The position numbers and the translations under genes are program-made. DNA of 8,437 bases. Origin: Helicobacteraceae bacterium (GTDB lineage Bacteria; Campylobacterota; Campylobacteria; Campylobacterales; Sulfurimonadaceae). This document shows positions 1-6,377 of this stretch, one piece after another (the stretch's first letter is position 1; every line of letters starts with the position of its first letter). The notes under the pieces are model-generated. The model was not told where the DNA came from. It was given only the letters and a program-made list of their open reading frames with translations, and made no database searches. The stretch is from assembly GCA_027068615.1 (NCBI GenBank), contig JAMOQV010000076.1, positions 1 through 8,437 on the forward strand, given 5' to 3'.

Positions 1-1016
1 AGTTTGTAAAATATATAGGTTGTAAGTATGCTTATGCTACATCAAATGGAACTTCAGCTTTACATTTAGCTATGTTATCTTTAAACCTAAAAAGAGGTGA
101 TAAAGTTATATGTTCTGTAAATGCTCATCCTAGTGTTCCAGAAGTTGTTAGACATTTTGATGCTGAACCTATTTTTATAGATATAGAAGCAGATAGTTAC
201 AATATAAACATAGATTTATTAGAAAATTATTTAGAAGATAATAAATCAAAAAAATTAAAAGCTGTTATTATAACTCATATAGCTGGTGTGTGTGTTGATT
301 TACAAAGAGTATATAATATGTCAAAAATATACGGTATAAAAATAGTAGAAGATGCAAGTGATGCTTTTGGTGCAACTTATAATACTCAAAAGATAGGTTC
401 AACTGGTGCAGATATAACTTGTTTTAATTTTTCACCACATATGAAGAAAAATATTTGTAATGGTGGGATGTTGGTTACAGATGATGAGTGTATCATATCA
501 AGAGCTAGGCTTCTTGCTAATCATGCTATCGAAAGAAAAGAGAATGAACTAGAATATATATATGATGTTGTTGATATTGGTCATGATTATTCTATGAATC
601 AATTAGATGCTGCATATATAAGAGCTCAGTTAAAATTTCAAGATGAAAATATAAAGAAACAACAACAAATAGCACAAAAATACAATGAAGCTTTAACTGA
701 TGTTGAACATATCCAATTATCTAAACTTAAAAATGAAAACCACCCATATTTTTCTTATATTATAGAGATAGATAAAAATCGTGATTCATTTGCTCTTGAA
801 TTAAAAAAAGAGGGGATTGATACAGGATTGCATTTTATACCTTTACATCTTTTAAGTTATTATAAATCTAAGTATTCTTTAAAAATAAATAGTTACCCAA
901 TAGCTCTTAAAACATTTCAAACTGTACTATCTTTACCTATATATCCAAGTATGAGTGATAAAGAGATTCAAACAGTTATACAAAAAGTTAAAAAAATAGC
1001 AAAAACAAGAGTTTAA
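1..1016 (+). CDS. DegT/DnrJ/EryC1/StrS-family PLP sugar aminotransferase, 5'-partial
   Basis: This is the C-terminal ~337 residues of a PLP-dependent aminotransferase that transfers an amino group from glutamate to a keto-sugar nucleotide. The reading frame is open from base 3, and the residues before the first ATG (base 72) read YATSNGTSALHLAM, the family's cofactor-phosphate motif. The gene therefore starts upstream of the window and 72 is not its start. Counting from that Met, VEDASDAFGA (92-101) holds the PLP-ring Asp region, and FSPHMKKNICNGG (120-132) contains the presumed Schiff-base Lys. That loop is two residues shorter than the usual KNITTGEGG form, and the usual NYRM motif reads DYSM, so this is a divergent subfamily. 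The C-terminal LSLPIYPSMS motif is typical. Its stop touches the lpxK start, which suggests cotranscription and an envelope-sugar role. PseC-like or GnnB-like (lipid A GlcN3N) functions are both possible; the substrate is unresolved. Confidence 0.9.
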   Translation, partial: FVKYIGCKYAYATSNGTSALHLAMLSLNLKRGDKVICSVNAHPSVPEVVRHFDAEPIFIDIEADSYNINIDLLENYLEDNKSKKLKAVIITHIAGVCVDLQRVYNMSKIYGIKIVEDASDAFGATYNTQKIGSTGADITCFNFSPHMKKNICNGGMLVTDDECIISRARLLANHAIERKENELEYIYDVVDIGHDYSMNQLDAAYIRAQLKFQDENIKKQQQIAQKYNEALTDVEHIQLSKLKNENHPYFSYIIEIDKNRDSFALELKKEGIDTGLHFIPLHLLSYYKSKYSLKINSYPIALKTFQTVLSLPIYPSMSDKEIQTVIQKVKKIAKTRV

Positions 1017-1916
1017 TTGAAAAAAAAATTAGTATTTTGGGTTGAAAAGTATTTTTATGACCCAAATATATTTCAAAAACTACTATCTTATATATTGTTA
1101 CCTATAAGTTTTTTATATTGTTTTGTTATGAAAACAAGATTTTTTTTACAAAAAGAAGAAGATTTTAATATTCCAATTATAAGTATAGGTAATTTAAATG
1201 TTGGTGGGAATGGTAAAACACCATTAGTTACGGCTTTAGCTTCCAAATATGAACTCTCAGCTGTAATACTTCGTGGTTATGGTCGTAAGAGTAAGGGTCT
1301 TTATGTTGTTCGTGATTTTAAGGATATTTTATGTGATGTATATATAAGTGGAGATGAAGCCCAAATATATGCTGATAAATTACCAAATAGTATAGTCATA
1401 GTTAGTGAAGATAGAAAAAAAGCTATTTTAAAAGCTAAAGAGATGGGTGCAAAAATTATTTTTTTAGATGATGCCTATTCTAAACATGATATAAAAAAAC
1501 TTGACATAGTGATAGATATAGATACTAAAAATAGATTTTGTTTACCATCTGGAGCTTTTAGAGATATTTTACACTCTACAAAAAAAGTTATCATATTGAA
1601 AGAAAATATTGATTTTACTAGAGTAGTTACATTAAAAAACGAAACAGATAAAATGTCTTTAGTAACTGCTATAGCAAGACCAGAGCGTTTAGATAAATAT
1701 CTGCCAAGGGTTATAAGTAAAAATTATTTTGAAGATCATCATACTTTTACAAAAGAGGAGATAGATAAAATTTTATTTCATGATAATAGTGAATCTTTGT
1801 TAGTTACATATAAGGATTTTGTAAAATTAAAATGTTTTGATGTAAAACTTTCGTTATTAGACCTCGATATAAAGGTAGATAATAAAGTTTTTGAGTTAAT
1901 AAATAGCTATAAATAG
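1017..1916 (+). CDS. lpxK: Tetraacyldisaccharide 4'-kinase (lipid A biosynthesis)
   Basis: LpxK phosphorylates the 4' position of the lipid A disaccharide at the inner face of the cytoplasmic membrane, using ATP. The 299-residue protein has the expected layout. There is an N-terminal hydrophobic/amphipathic segment (about 22-38), a P-loop GNLNVGGNGKTP (58-69), LRGYGRK (85-91), GDEAQ (112-116), LDDAYSKH (150-157, matching the usual DDGxQH region), LPSGAFRD (176-183), ARPERL (220-225) and the late DHH motif (240-242). It is slightly shorter than the E. coli enzyme (328). The start is TTG at 1017, immediately after the upstream TAA. No earlier start is available in this frame without entering the aminotransferase, and the N-terminus fits the family. 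A weak purine-rich stretch (CAAGAG, 1006-1011) may serve as ribosome site, aided by translational coupling. It implies a Gram-negative outer membrane with 4'-phosphorylated lipid A, unless the phosphate is later removed. Confidence 0.95.
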   Translation: MKKKLVFWVEKYFYDPNIFQKLLSYILLPISFLYCFVMKTRFFLQKEEDFNIPIISIGNLNVGGNGKTPLVTALASKYELSAVILRGYGRKSKGLYVVRDFKDILCDVYISGDEAQIYADKLPNSIVIVSEDRKKAILKAKEMGAKIIFLDDAYSKHDIKKLDIVIDIDTKNRFCLPSGAFRDILHSTKKVIILKENIDFTRVVTLKNETDKMSLVTAIARPERLDKYLPRVISKNYFEDHHTFTKEEIDKILFHDNSESLLVTYKDFVKLKCFDVKLSLLDLDIKVDNKVFELINSYK

Positions 1917-1923
1917 AAATTTT

Positions 1924-1932
1924 TGCTATAAT
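1924..1932 (+). promoter_or_regulatory. Extended -10 promoter box for the 1940 gene/hemA unit
   Basis: The nine bases TGCTATAAT form a perfect extended -10 box, preceded by a T-run (1920-1924). This matches the usual Campylobacterota sigma-70 promoter, which relies on the extended -10 and AT-rich upstream DNA rather than a -35 box. I see no convincing -35 hexamer. The box ends seven bases before the ATG at 1940, so transcription should begin at about 1939-1941. A second, weaker TATAAA (1908-1913) overlaps the lpxK stop and could give a start near 1920. Confidence 0.75.
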
Positions 1933-1939
1933 CATCCTG

Positions 1940-2356
1940 ATGAAATTTTTAAAGTTCTTAGTTTTTTTAATCTTTTTTCAAAGTTTACTTGTGGCAAATA
2001 CTTATAGAGATATAATAAAGTTTTCTTTAAAAAAAGATGAACAAAAAAAAGTGCTTATAAAGTACGGTAAAATTCAAAAACTTTTTCAGTTTAGATGGAC
2101 ACTTTTTGTAAATGATGGTTTAGTTGTTTTAAAGTCTTACGATGATATAGTTTCTCAAAATATGCTTTATGTAAATCATAAAAATCAAAGTTTTCGTGTT
2201 GAGTTGTTATCTCGTGGAGGAAATAACTATAACACCCCATATATATTGGTAAAGTTTTTAGGGTTTGACTATGAAAAAAATAAAGCAAAATTTGAATTAT
2301 TTTTATCTGATGATGAGGTAAAAGTAAGGGTAAAGTATTTAAAAAATGATAAATAA
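1940..2356 (+). CDS. Small secreted protein of unknown function
   Basis: I do not recognise a named domain in this 138-residue protein. Residues 1-19 are a clear Sec signal peptide: Lys2/Lys5, a very hydrophobic core of Phe, Leu, Val and Ile, and a likely cleavage after LLVA (about residue 19). No lipobox Cys is present, so it should be periplasmic or outer-membrane associated. The mature part (about 119 residues) is rich in Lys and in beta-type aromatic and branched residues (for example FRWTLFVNDGLVVL, 51-64), contains no Cys, and ends in a charged tail. A small beta-rich fold is my inference. C. jejuni has, from memory, an 'exporting protein' (Cj0540) in the same place before the polyprenyl synthase, so this may be its counterpart. 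The start is fixed by the signal peptide; no Shine-Dalgarno precedes it. The 3' end overlaps the next gene by 11 bases. Confidence 0.8.
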   Translation: MKFLKFLVFLIFFQSLLVANTYRDIIKFSLKKDEQKKVLIKYGKIQKLFQFRWTLFVNDGLVVLKSYDDIVSQNMLYVNHKNQSFRVELLSRGGNNYNTPYILVKFLGFDYEKNKAKFELFLSDDEVKVRVKYLKNDK

Positions 2357-3236
2357 AGTAGAAAAAGAAATAACAAGACTTATAGATGAATGTGGTTACG
2401 ATGAGGTTACTCGCCTTTTTAAAATGCTTAGTGGTGGGAAAAGACTTCGTGCAAAACTTATACTAAAAATTGCACCAGAACATAAACAAGCACCACTTTT
2501 AGCAAGTATAGTTGAGCTTATACATGCTGCAAGTCTTCTTCATGATGATGTGATAGATGAAGCTCAAACTAGAAGAGGTGTAACATCTGTAAATGCAACA
2601 GATGGTTCAAAAACAGCTGTTATGCTTGGAGATGTTTTGTATTCTAAAGCTTTTACGGAGCTTGTTGGTTTTGATGCTGATGTGGCTAGAACTATCGCAT
2701 CTTCTGTAACATCATTAAGCAAGGGTGAGATGATGGATGTTAAAATGGCAGAAACATTTAACACTGATGAAAAAAAATATCTTGATATGCTTTATCTAAA
2801 AACAGCTACTCTTATAGAAGCATCTGCTATTGCATCTGCATATTTGGCTGGAAAAGATGTCCAAAAGTATGCTACTTATGGTCGTAACTTAGGTTTATCT
2901 TTTCAGATAATAGATGATATACTAGATATAACTCAAGATGAAAAAACCCTTGGAAAACCAGCCTTAAATGATTTTGCAGAGGGTAAATGTACTCTACCAT
3001 ATATCTATCTTTACAATGAATTAGATGATAAAGATAAAGAAAGATTAAAATCACTTCATCTAAAAAAACTAGATGATGAAGAGTCTTTATGGATAAAGAA
3101 AAAGATGCAAGAGTTTAAAACGGTTGAAAAGTCTTTTGAACTAGCTAAAAAACTATCAAACGAAGCTATGCTTGCTGTAAAAGATGATGCAGAACTTATA
3201 GCTATCCTAGAAACTATGATAAAAAGAAGTTACTAA
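2346..3236 (+). CDS. ispB: Long-chain (all-E) polyprenyl diphosphate synthase
   Basis: This trans-isoprenyl diphosphate synthase condenses isopentenyl diphosphate units onto an allylic primer. In this cluster the product is most likely the side chain of the respiratory quinone. The 296-residue protein shows, in order, SGGKRLR (29-35), the first Asp-rich motif DDVID (67-71) followed by RRG (76-78), LGDVLYSKAF (94-103), KTA (152-154), FQIIDDILD with the second Asp-rich motif DDILD (190-194), and GKPALNDFAEGKCTLP. The residues four and five before the first DDxxD are Ser63 and Ala62. Small side chains there leave the product tunnel open and argue for a long chain rather than FPP or GGPP. The symbol ispB follows the H. 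pylori/C. jejuni cluster; the chain length is not proven. The 11-base overlap with the previous gene and the TAATG junction with hemA indicate translational coupling. The only purine-rich site (AAGGG, 2326-2330) is rather far from the ATG. Confidence 0.9.
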   Translation: MINKVEKEITRLIDECGYDEVTRLFKMLSGGKRLRAKLILKIAPEHKQAPLLASIVELIHAASLLHDDVIDEAQTRRGVTSVNATDGSKTAVMLGDVLYSKAFTELVGFDADVARTIASSVTSLSKGEMMDVKMAETFNTDEKKYLDMLYLKTATLIEASAIASAYLAGKDVQKYATYGRNLGLSFQIIDDILDITQDEKTLGKPALNDFAEGKCTLPYIYLYNELDDKDKERLKSLHLKKLDDEESLWIKKKMQEFKTVEKSFELAKKLSNEAMLAVKDDAELIAILETMIKRSY

Positions 3237-4489
3237 TGCACTACTTAAATATAAGCTTTTCATATAAAAATTCAGATTTAGAAGTTAGGGAAAAATTAAC
3301 ATATCCAAATGAAAAAAGTGTAGAGGCTTGTTTAAAAAAGCTAAACTCTTGTAAAGATATAAATGAAACTATCCTTATATCAACTTGTAATCGTATGGAG
3401 ATATTTGCTAGTTGTAGTGATACTTCTAGTGCAAAAAAACATATATTTGAGATGTTGAGTCAAAGAGCAAGTTTAAGTGTGAAAGAGCTTGAAAATCGTG
3501 CTGATATATATGATGACAGTAGTGCGATTTATCATATATTTAAAGTGGCTTCATCACTTGATTCTATGGTTATCGGTGAGACTCAAATTGCTGGACAACT
3601 AAAGGATGCTTTTAGATTTTCTTACGATAAGGGTTACTGTGATAAAAAGATAGCAAGAGCTATAAGAAGTGCTTTTAAATGTGCAGCAAAAGTTAGAAAT
3701 GCTACCGATATATCTTCAAAACCAGTTTCAGTTGCAAGTGTGGCAGTATCTAAACTAAAATCTACTTTAGATAATTTAGATGGTAAAAAAACACTTATAA
3801 TCGGTGTTGGAGAGATGAGTGAGATAACAGCAAAGCATCTTATAAGTGCAAATGCTGATGTTTATATAATGAACAGAACAAAAGAGAAAGCTCAAGTATT
3901 AGCAGATGAGTGTGGAGCAAAAGTTATAGAGTATGGAAAGTTAGATAGTGCAGTAAACGAGTTTGAAATCATTTTTAGTGCAACATCATCAAATGTTCCA
4001 ATCATAACGAACGACATCATAGAAAAATGTGATTTTGAGAGATATTGGTTTGACTTGGCAGTACCTAGAGATATAAGCTGTTCAGATGATAAAGGTGTAA
4101 ATCTTTTCACAGTAGATGATATAACTTCCATAGTAGATGAAAATAAATCTCTTAGAGAAAACGAAGCAAGAAAAGCACACGGTATAGTTGGTCGCAGTGT
4201 AGTTGAGTTTTTTGAATACTTAGATACTCTAAATGTAGAACCAATGATAAAAGAGATATATCAAAAAGCATATAAAGTAGCCGATATAGAGTCAAAAAGA
4301 GCAGTAGAAAAAGGTTTTATACCAAAAGAGTATGAAGCACAAGCTAGAAAAATGGCAGAACAAACTCTAAAAAGATTTTTACACGATATGACAAAAAAAA
4401 TGAGAGAAAACTCAACAGAACCAAAATCAGATACTATATCAGGTATGATGCAGATTTTATCTAGTGATGATTTGAAAAGTGATTCTTAG
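3236..4489 (+). CDS. hemA: Glutamyl-tRNA reductase
   Basis: HemA reduces glutamyl-tRNA(Glu) with NADPH to glutamate-1-semialdehyde, the first committed step of C5-pathway tetrapyrrole synthesis in the cytoplasm. All family landmarks are present in 417 residues: ISTCNRMEIF with the catalytic nucleophile Cys51, the conserved His100 and the block KVASSLDSMVIGETQIAGQ (103-121), a Rossmann NADPH site GVGEM (190-194) followed by MNRTKEKA, WFDLAVPRDI, and a Lys/Glu-rich helical C-terminal dimerisation domain (about 320-410). Length is normal (E. coli 418). The start overlaps the upstream stop by one base (TAATG), and AAGAAG at 3224-3229 is a reasonable ribosome site. HemA and HemC (7183-8142) bracket proS, fxsA and a thiol-redox gene in one direction. 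hemL and hemB are not in the window. I see no regulatory heme-binding feature that can be claimed from the sequence. Confidence 0.97.
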   Translation: MHYLNISFSYKNSDLEVREKLTYPNEKSVEACLKKLNSCKDINETILISTCNRMEIFASCSDTSSAKKHIFEMLSQRASLSVKELENRADIYDDSSAIYHIFKVASSLDSMVIGETQIAGQLKDAFRFSYDKGYCDKKIARAIRSAFKCAAKVRNATDISSKPVSVASVAVSKLKSTLDNLDGKKTLIIGVGEMSEITAKHLISANADVYIMNRTKEKAQVLADECGAKVIEYGKLDSAVNEFEIIFSATSSNVPIITNDIIEKCDFERYWFDLAVPRDISCSDDKGVNLFTVDDITSIVDENKSLRENEARKAHGIVGRSVVEFFEYLDTLNVEPMIKEIYQKAYKVADIESKRAVEKGFIPKEYEAQARKMAEQTLKRFLHDMTKKMRENSTEPKSDTISGMMQILSSDDLKSDS

Positions 4490-4599
4490 TAGATAGATTT
4501 TTATGTTTTAACACAAATTAGTCTAGTTTTTAGAAAAGACAAATATTATTATCTAGTATTGTTGAAATGTACTTGTAAAACAAATATCTATAATTAATT

Positions 4600-4608
4600 T
4601 GGTATAAT
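4600..4608 (+). promoter_or_regulatory. Extended -10 promoter box for proS
   Basis: TGGTATAAT is a consensus extended -10 element. No -35 hexamer lies at the standard distance, but the upstream DNA is AT-rich with short A and T runs, as is typical for Campylobacterota sigma-70 promoters. The predicted start at about 4614-4616 would give a proS leader of roughly 28 bases carrying the purine-rich ribosome site AAGTGAGAG (4628-4636). Confidence 0.7.
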
Positions 4609-4609
4609 A

Positions 4610-4632
4610 CACTTAAAATAAACAATTAAGTG
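4610..4632 (+). repeat. Inverted repeat directly after the proS -10 box
   Basis: CACTTAA (4610-4616) and TTAAGTG (4626-4632) are perfect 7-bp inverted arms separated by nine bases. The left arm begins two bases after the -10 box and covers the predicted transcription start. The right arm runs into the proS ribosome site. This is the position of a repressor operator. An RNA hairpin is less likely, because most of the left arm would not be transcribed from the predicted start. Chance occurrence in such AT-rich DNA cannot be excluded. Confidence 0.45.
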
Positions 4633-4642
4633 AGAGATAATT

Positions 4643-5947
4643 ATGAGAAGAAGTAGAGCATTTATACCAACAACGAAAGAAGTTCCATCAGATGCGACTC
4701 TGCCGAGTCATCAGTTTTTAATCCGTGGTGGATTTATAAACCAGCAAGGGGCAGGGCTTTATAATTATCTTCCTCTTGGTAAGATTGTTTTAGAAAAAAT
4801 CCGTTCTATCGTTAAAGATGAGTTAGATAAAGCTGGGTGTAATGAGGTTCAGCTTAGTTTTGTGACACCTATGTCTCTTTGGGAGAGAAGTGGTCGCTCA
4901 GATGCTATGGGTAAAGAGATGCTTCGCATCAAAGATAGACATGAAAATGAGTTTGTACTAAGTCCAACAAATGAAGAAGCTATGGTTGAACTTGTAAAAA
5001 ACAGAGTTACAAGTTACAAAGACTTACCACTAAACTTATACCAAATTAACACAAAATTCCGTGATGAAGCAAGACCTAGATATGGACTTTTAAGAGGTCG
5101 TGAATTTCTTATGAAAGATGGTTACTCTTTTCATGCTACAAAAGAGGATATGGTAAGAGAGTTTGACCTTATGGAGGAGACTTATAAGAAAATCTTTACA
5201 AGGCTAGGGCTTGATTTTAGAGTGGTTCAGGCTGATAGTGGAGCTATTGGTGGGACTGGTAGTAAAGAGTTTCATGTTTTAGCAGATAGTGGTGAAGATA
5301 CTTTGGTTGTTTGTGAGAGTTGTGATTATGGGGCTAATATAGAGACTATTTTTGAGAGTGAAGAGGAGATAGATGCTTTAAATGAGAAGTCTTATGAGGA
5401 GTTACAATCACAAAATATAGAAGAGAAGTGTTCTTGTGGTGGAAAACTTAGCTTTAAAAAAGGTATAGAAGTTGGGCATATATTTCAGTTAGGGGATAGA
5501 TACTCTTCAAAACTTGAAGCTCATTTTAACGATGAAAATGGTCGTGCAAAACCTTTTGAGATGGCAACATTTGGTATAGGTGTAAGTAGGCTTATAGCTT
5601 CTGTTATAGAGCAAAACCACGATGAAAATGGTTGTATCTGGACAAAAAGTACAGCACCATACTTAGTAAATATAATGGTATCAAATATCAAAGATGAAGC
5701 TCAAACCGAACTAGGAGAAGAGTTATACACTAAACTTCAAGATGCTAAAGTTGAAGTTATATTTGATGATAGAAAAGAGAGATTTGGCTTTAAGATGAAA
5801 GATGCTGAGCTTATAGGTTTTCCATATACTGTTATCATAGGTAAAGAGTTGGCTAATGGTCTAGTTCAAATCTATAACAGAAAAGAAAAAACAAAAGTTT
5901 CTGTTCCTGTTGGTGAGATTTATGAAAAGATTATGGAACTAATCTAA
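4643..5947 (+). CDS. proS: Prolyl-tRNA synthetase, short form without the INS editing domain
   Basis: ProS charges tRNA(Pro) with proline in the cytoplasm. The 434-residue protein has a complete class II core: PTNEE (108-112) for the amino acid, motif 2 FRDEARPRYG...LRGREF (139-155), DSGAIGGTGSKEF (198-210), motif 3 FGIGVSR (310-316), and the C-terminal anticodon-binding domain (about 340-434) with DDRKERFG. Bacterial-type ProS is usually about 570 residues because an INS domain, which hydrolyses mischarged Ala-tRNA(Pro), lies between motifs 2 and 3. Here the space between YGANIE (229-234) and KGIEVGHIFQLG (273-284) is only about 38 residues and has no editing fold. Cys224-x2-Cys227 and Cys263-x-Cys265 remain and may bind zinc. 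The frame is intact, so this is not a pseudogene. The core and tail read like Campylobacterota ProS, suggesting loss of INS within the lineage rather than import of a foreign gene. The start ATG has a purine-rich site seven bases upstream (AAGTGAGAG). Confidence 0.96.
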   Translation: MRRSRAFIPTTKEVPSDATLPSHQFLIRGGFINQQGAGLYNYLPLGKIVLEKIRSIVKDELDKAGCNEVQLSFVTPMSLWERSGRSDAMGKEMLRIKDRHENEFVLSPTNEEAMVELVKNRVTSYKDLPLNLYQINTKFRDEARPRYGLLRGREFLMKDGYSFHATKEDMVREFDLMEETYKKIFTRLGLDFRVVQADSGAIGGTGSKEFHVLADSGEDTLVVCESCDYGANIETIFESEEEIDALNEKSYEELQSQNIEEKCSCGGKLSFKKGIEVGHIFQLGDRYSSKLEAHFNDENGRAKPFEMATFGIGVSRLIASVIEQNHDENGCIWTKSTAPYLVNIMVSNIKDEAQTELGEELYTKLQDAKVEVIFDDRKERFGFKMKDAELIGFPYTVIIGKELANGLVQIYNRKEKTKVSVPVGEIYEKIMELI

Positions 5948-5948
5948 A

Positions 5949-6377
5949 ATGCAGTACTTTTTAATATACCTCTTTTTAGAGGTTTTAGTATCTGTAAATA
6001 TATCTTCTGCCATAGGTGGTTTGGCTACTTTTTTTGAGATACTTTTAAGTGCATTTGTTGGTATCTCTATACTTATAAATTTTAGACAAACTTTAGTGGA
6101 AAATATGACAGCAGTTTCATATAGTTGTATCGACTTAAATGAGTTTCAAAGATTGAACCTTTTTACGCTTATCGGTGCGATTTTTCTTATAATCCCTGGT
6201 TTTTTAACAGATATTATCGGCTCACTTATGCAGTTTAGTGTTATAACGAGTATGTTTGTTAACCGTTATAATGTAAAATCAAACAAATGTAACAATACTT
6301 TTATACAAGAAAATGATAAAAAGGATTCAGATGTTATCGATGTTGAGATTATCACTAACGACACTGTTAGTAAGTAG
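5949..6377 (+). CDS. fxsA: FxsA-family inner-membrane protein
   Basis: This 142-residue membrane protein belongs to the FxsA family, named after the E. coli protein whose overproduction relieves phage T7 exclusion by plasmid F. Its normal cellular role is not known. Hydrophobic segments lie at about 3-16, 22-43, 69-83 and 86-105. The family signature PGFLTD (83-88) sits between the last two, and the soluble tail carries the acidic DVIDVEII (128-135), resembling tail motifs common in FxsA proteins. Segment 44-68 is a polar loop. The gene starts one base after the proS stop, with a weak TGGAA (5934-5938) upstream, so coupling to proS is likely. C. jejuni has a membrane protein gene in the same proS-hemC gap (Cj0544, from memory). 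Its last 47 bases also encode the start of the next protein. Confidence 0.85.
   Translation: MQYFLIYLFLEVLVSVNISSAIGGLATFFEILLSAFVGISILINFRQTLVENMTAVSYSCIDLNEFQRLNLFTLIGAIFLIIPGFLTDIIGSLMQFSVITSMFVNRYNVKSNKCNNTFIQENDKKDSDVIDVEIITNDTVSK
6321..6325 (+). promoter_or_regulatory. Ribosome binding site that fixes the start of the thiol-disulfide gene
   Basis: AAGGA lies five bases before the ATG at 6331, the best Shine-Dalgarno in this region. The in-frame ATG at 6313 has only a poorly spaced AAGA, and the ATG at 6340 would be 14 bases away. This site lies inside fxsA and supports initiation at 6331. Confidence 0.65.

Larger units (their letters stand above)
4490..4642 (+). other. hemA-proS intergenic region
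   Basis: This 153-base AT-rich gap is the largest non-coding stretch in the window. It holds no credible open frame and no strong terminator. The best hairpin near GTCT...AGAC (about 4521-4540) has only four outer pairs and mismatches inside. The gap contains three copies of ACAAAT followed by TA or AT (4513, 4539, 4580), a small inverted repeat TTGT-AAA-ACAA (4573-4583), the proS -10 box and a 7-bp inverted repeat (both listed separately). It separates the unit ending with hemA from the one starting with proS, although read-through is likely because no terminator is visible. Confidence 0.7.

Noticed and set aside
72..74. ATG at 72 as the start of the aminotransferase
   Set aside because: The same frame is open to the left edge and encodes the conserved YATSNGTSALHLA motif before this Met, so it is internal.
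3892..4131. Antisense open frame inside hemA (and similar ones in the 1940 gene, ispB and the thiol-disulfide gene)
   Set aside because: They lie opposite strongly conserved coding sequence, have no domain, signal or ribosome site, and are expected from long AT-biased genes.
4521..4550. Terminator after hemA
   Set aside because: Only four outer base pairs with mismatches inside and no clean T-run; not a credible intrinsic terminator.
4610..4632. CIRCE (HrcA operator)
   Set aside because: The spacing of nine matches, but the arms are CACTTAA/TTAAGTG rather than TTAGCACTC/GAGTGCTAA, and no heat-shock gene follows.
4643..5947. proS as a truncated pseudogene
   Set aside because: The short length comes from absence of one internal domain. 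The frame is continuous, and motifs 1-3 and the anticodon-binding domain are intact.
6313..6330. ATG at 6313 as the start of the thiol-disulfide protein
   Set aside because: It would add Lys/Arg to the signal peptide, which is acceptable, but its ribosome site is poor while AAGGA is well placed for 6331. Not fully excluded.
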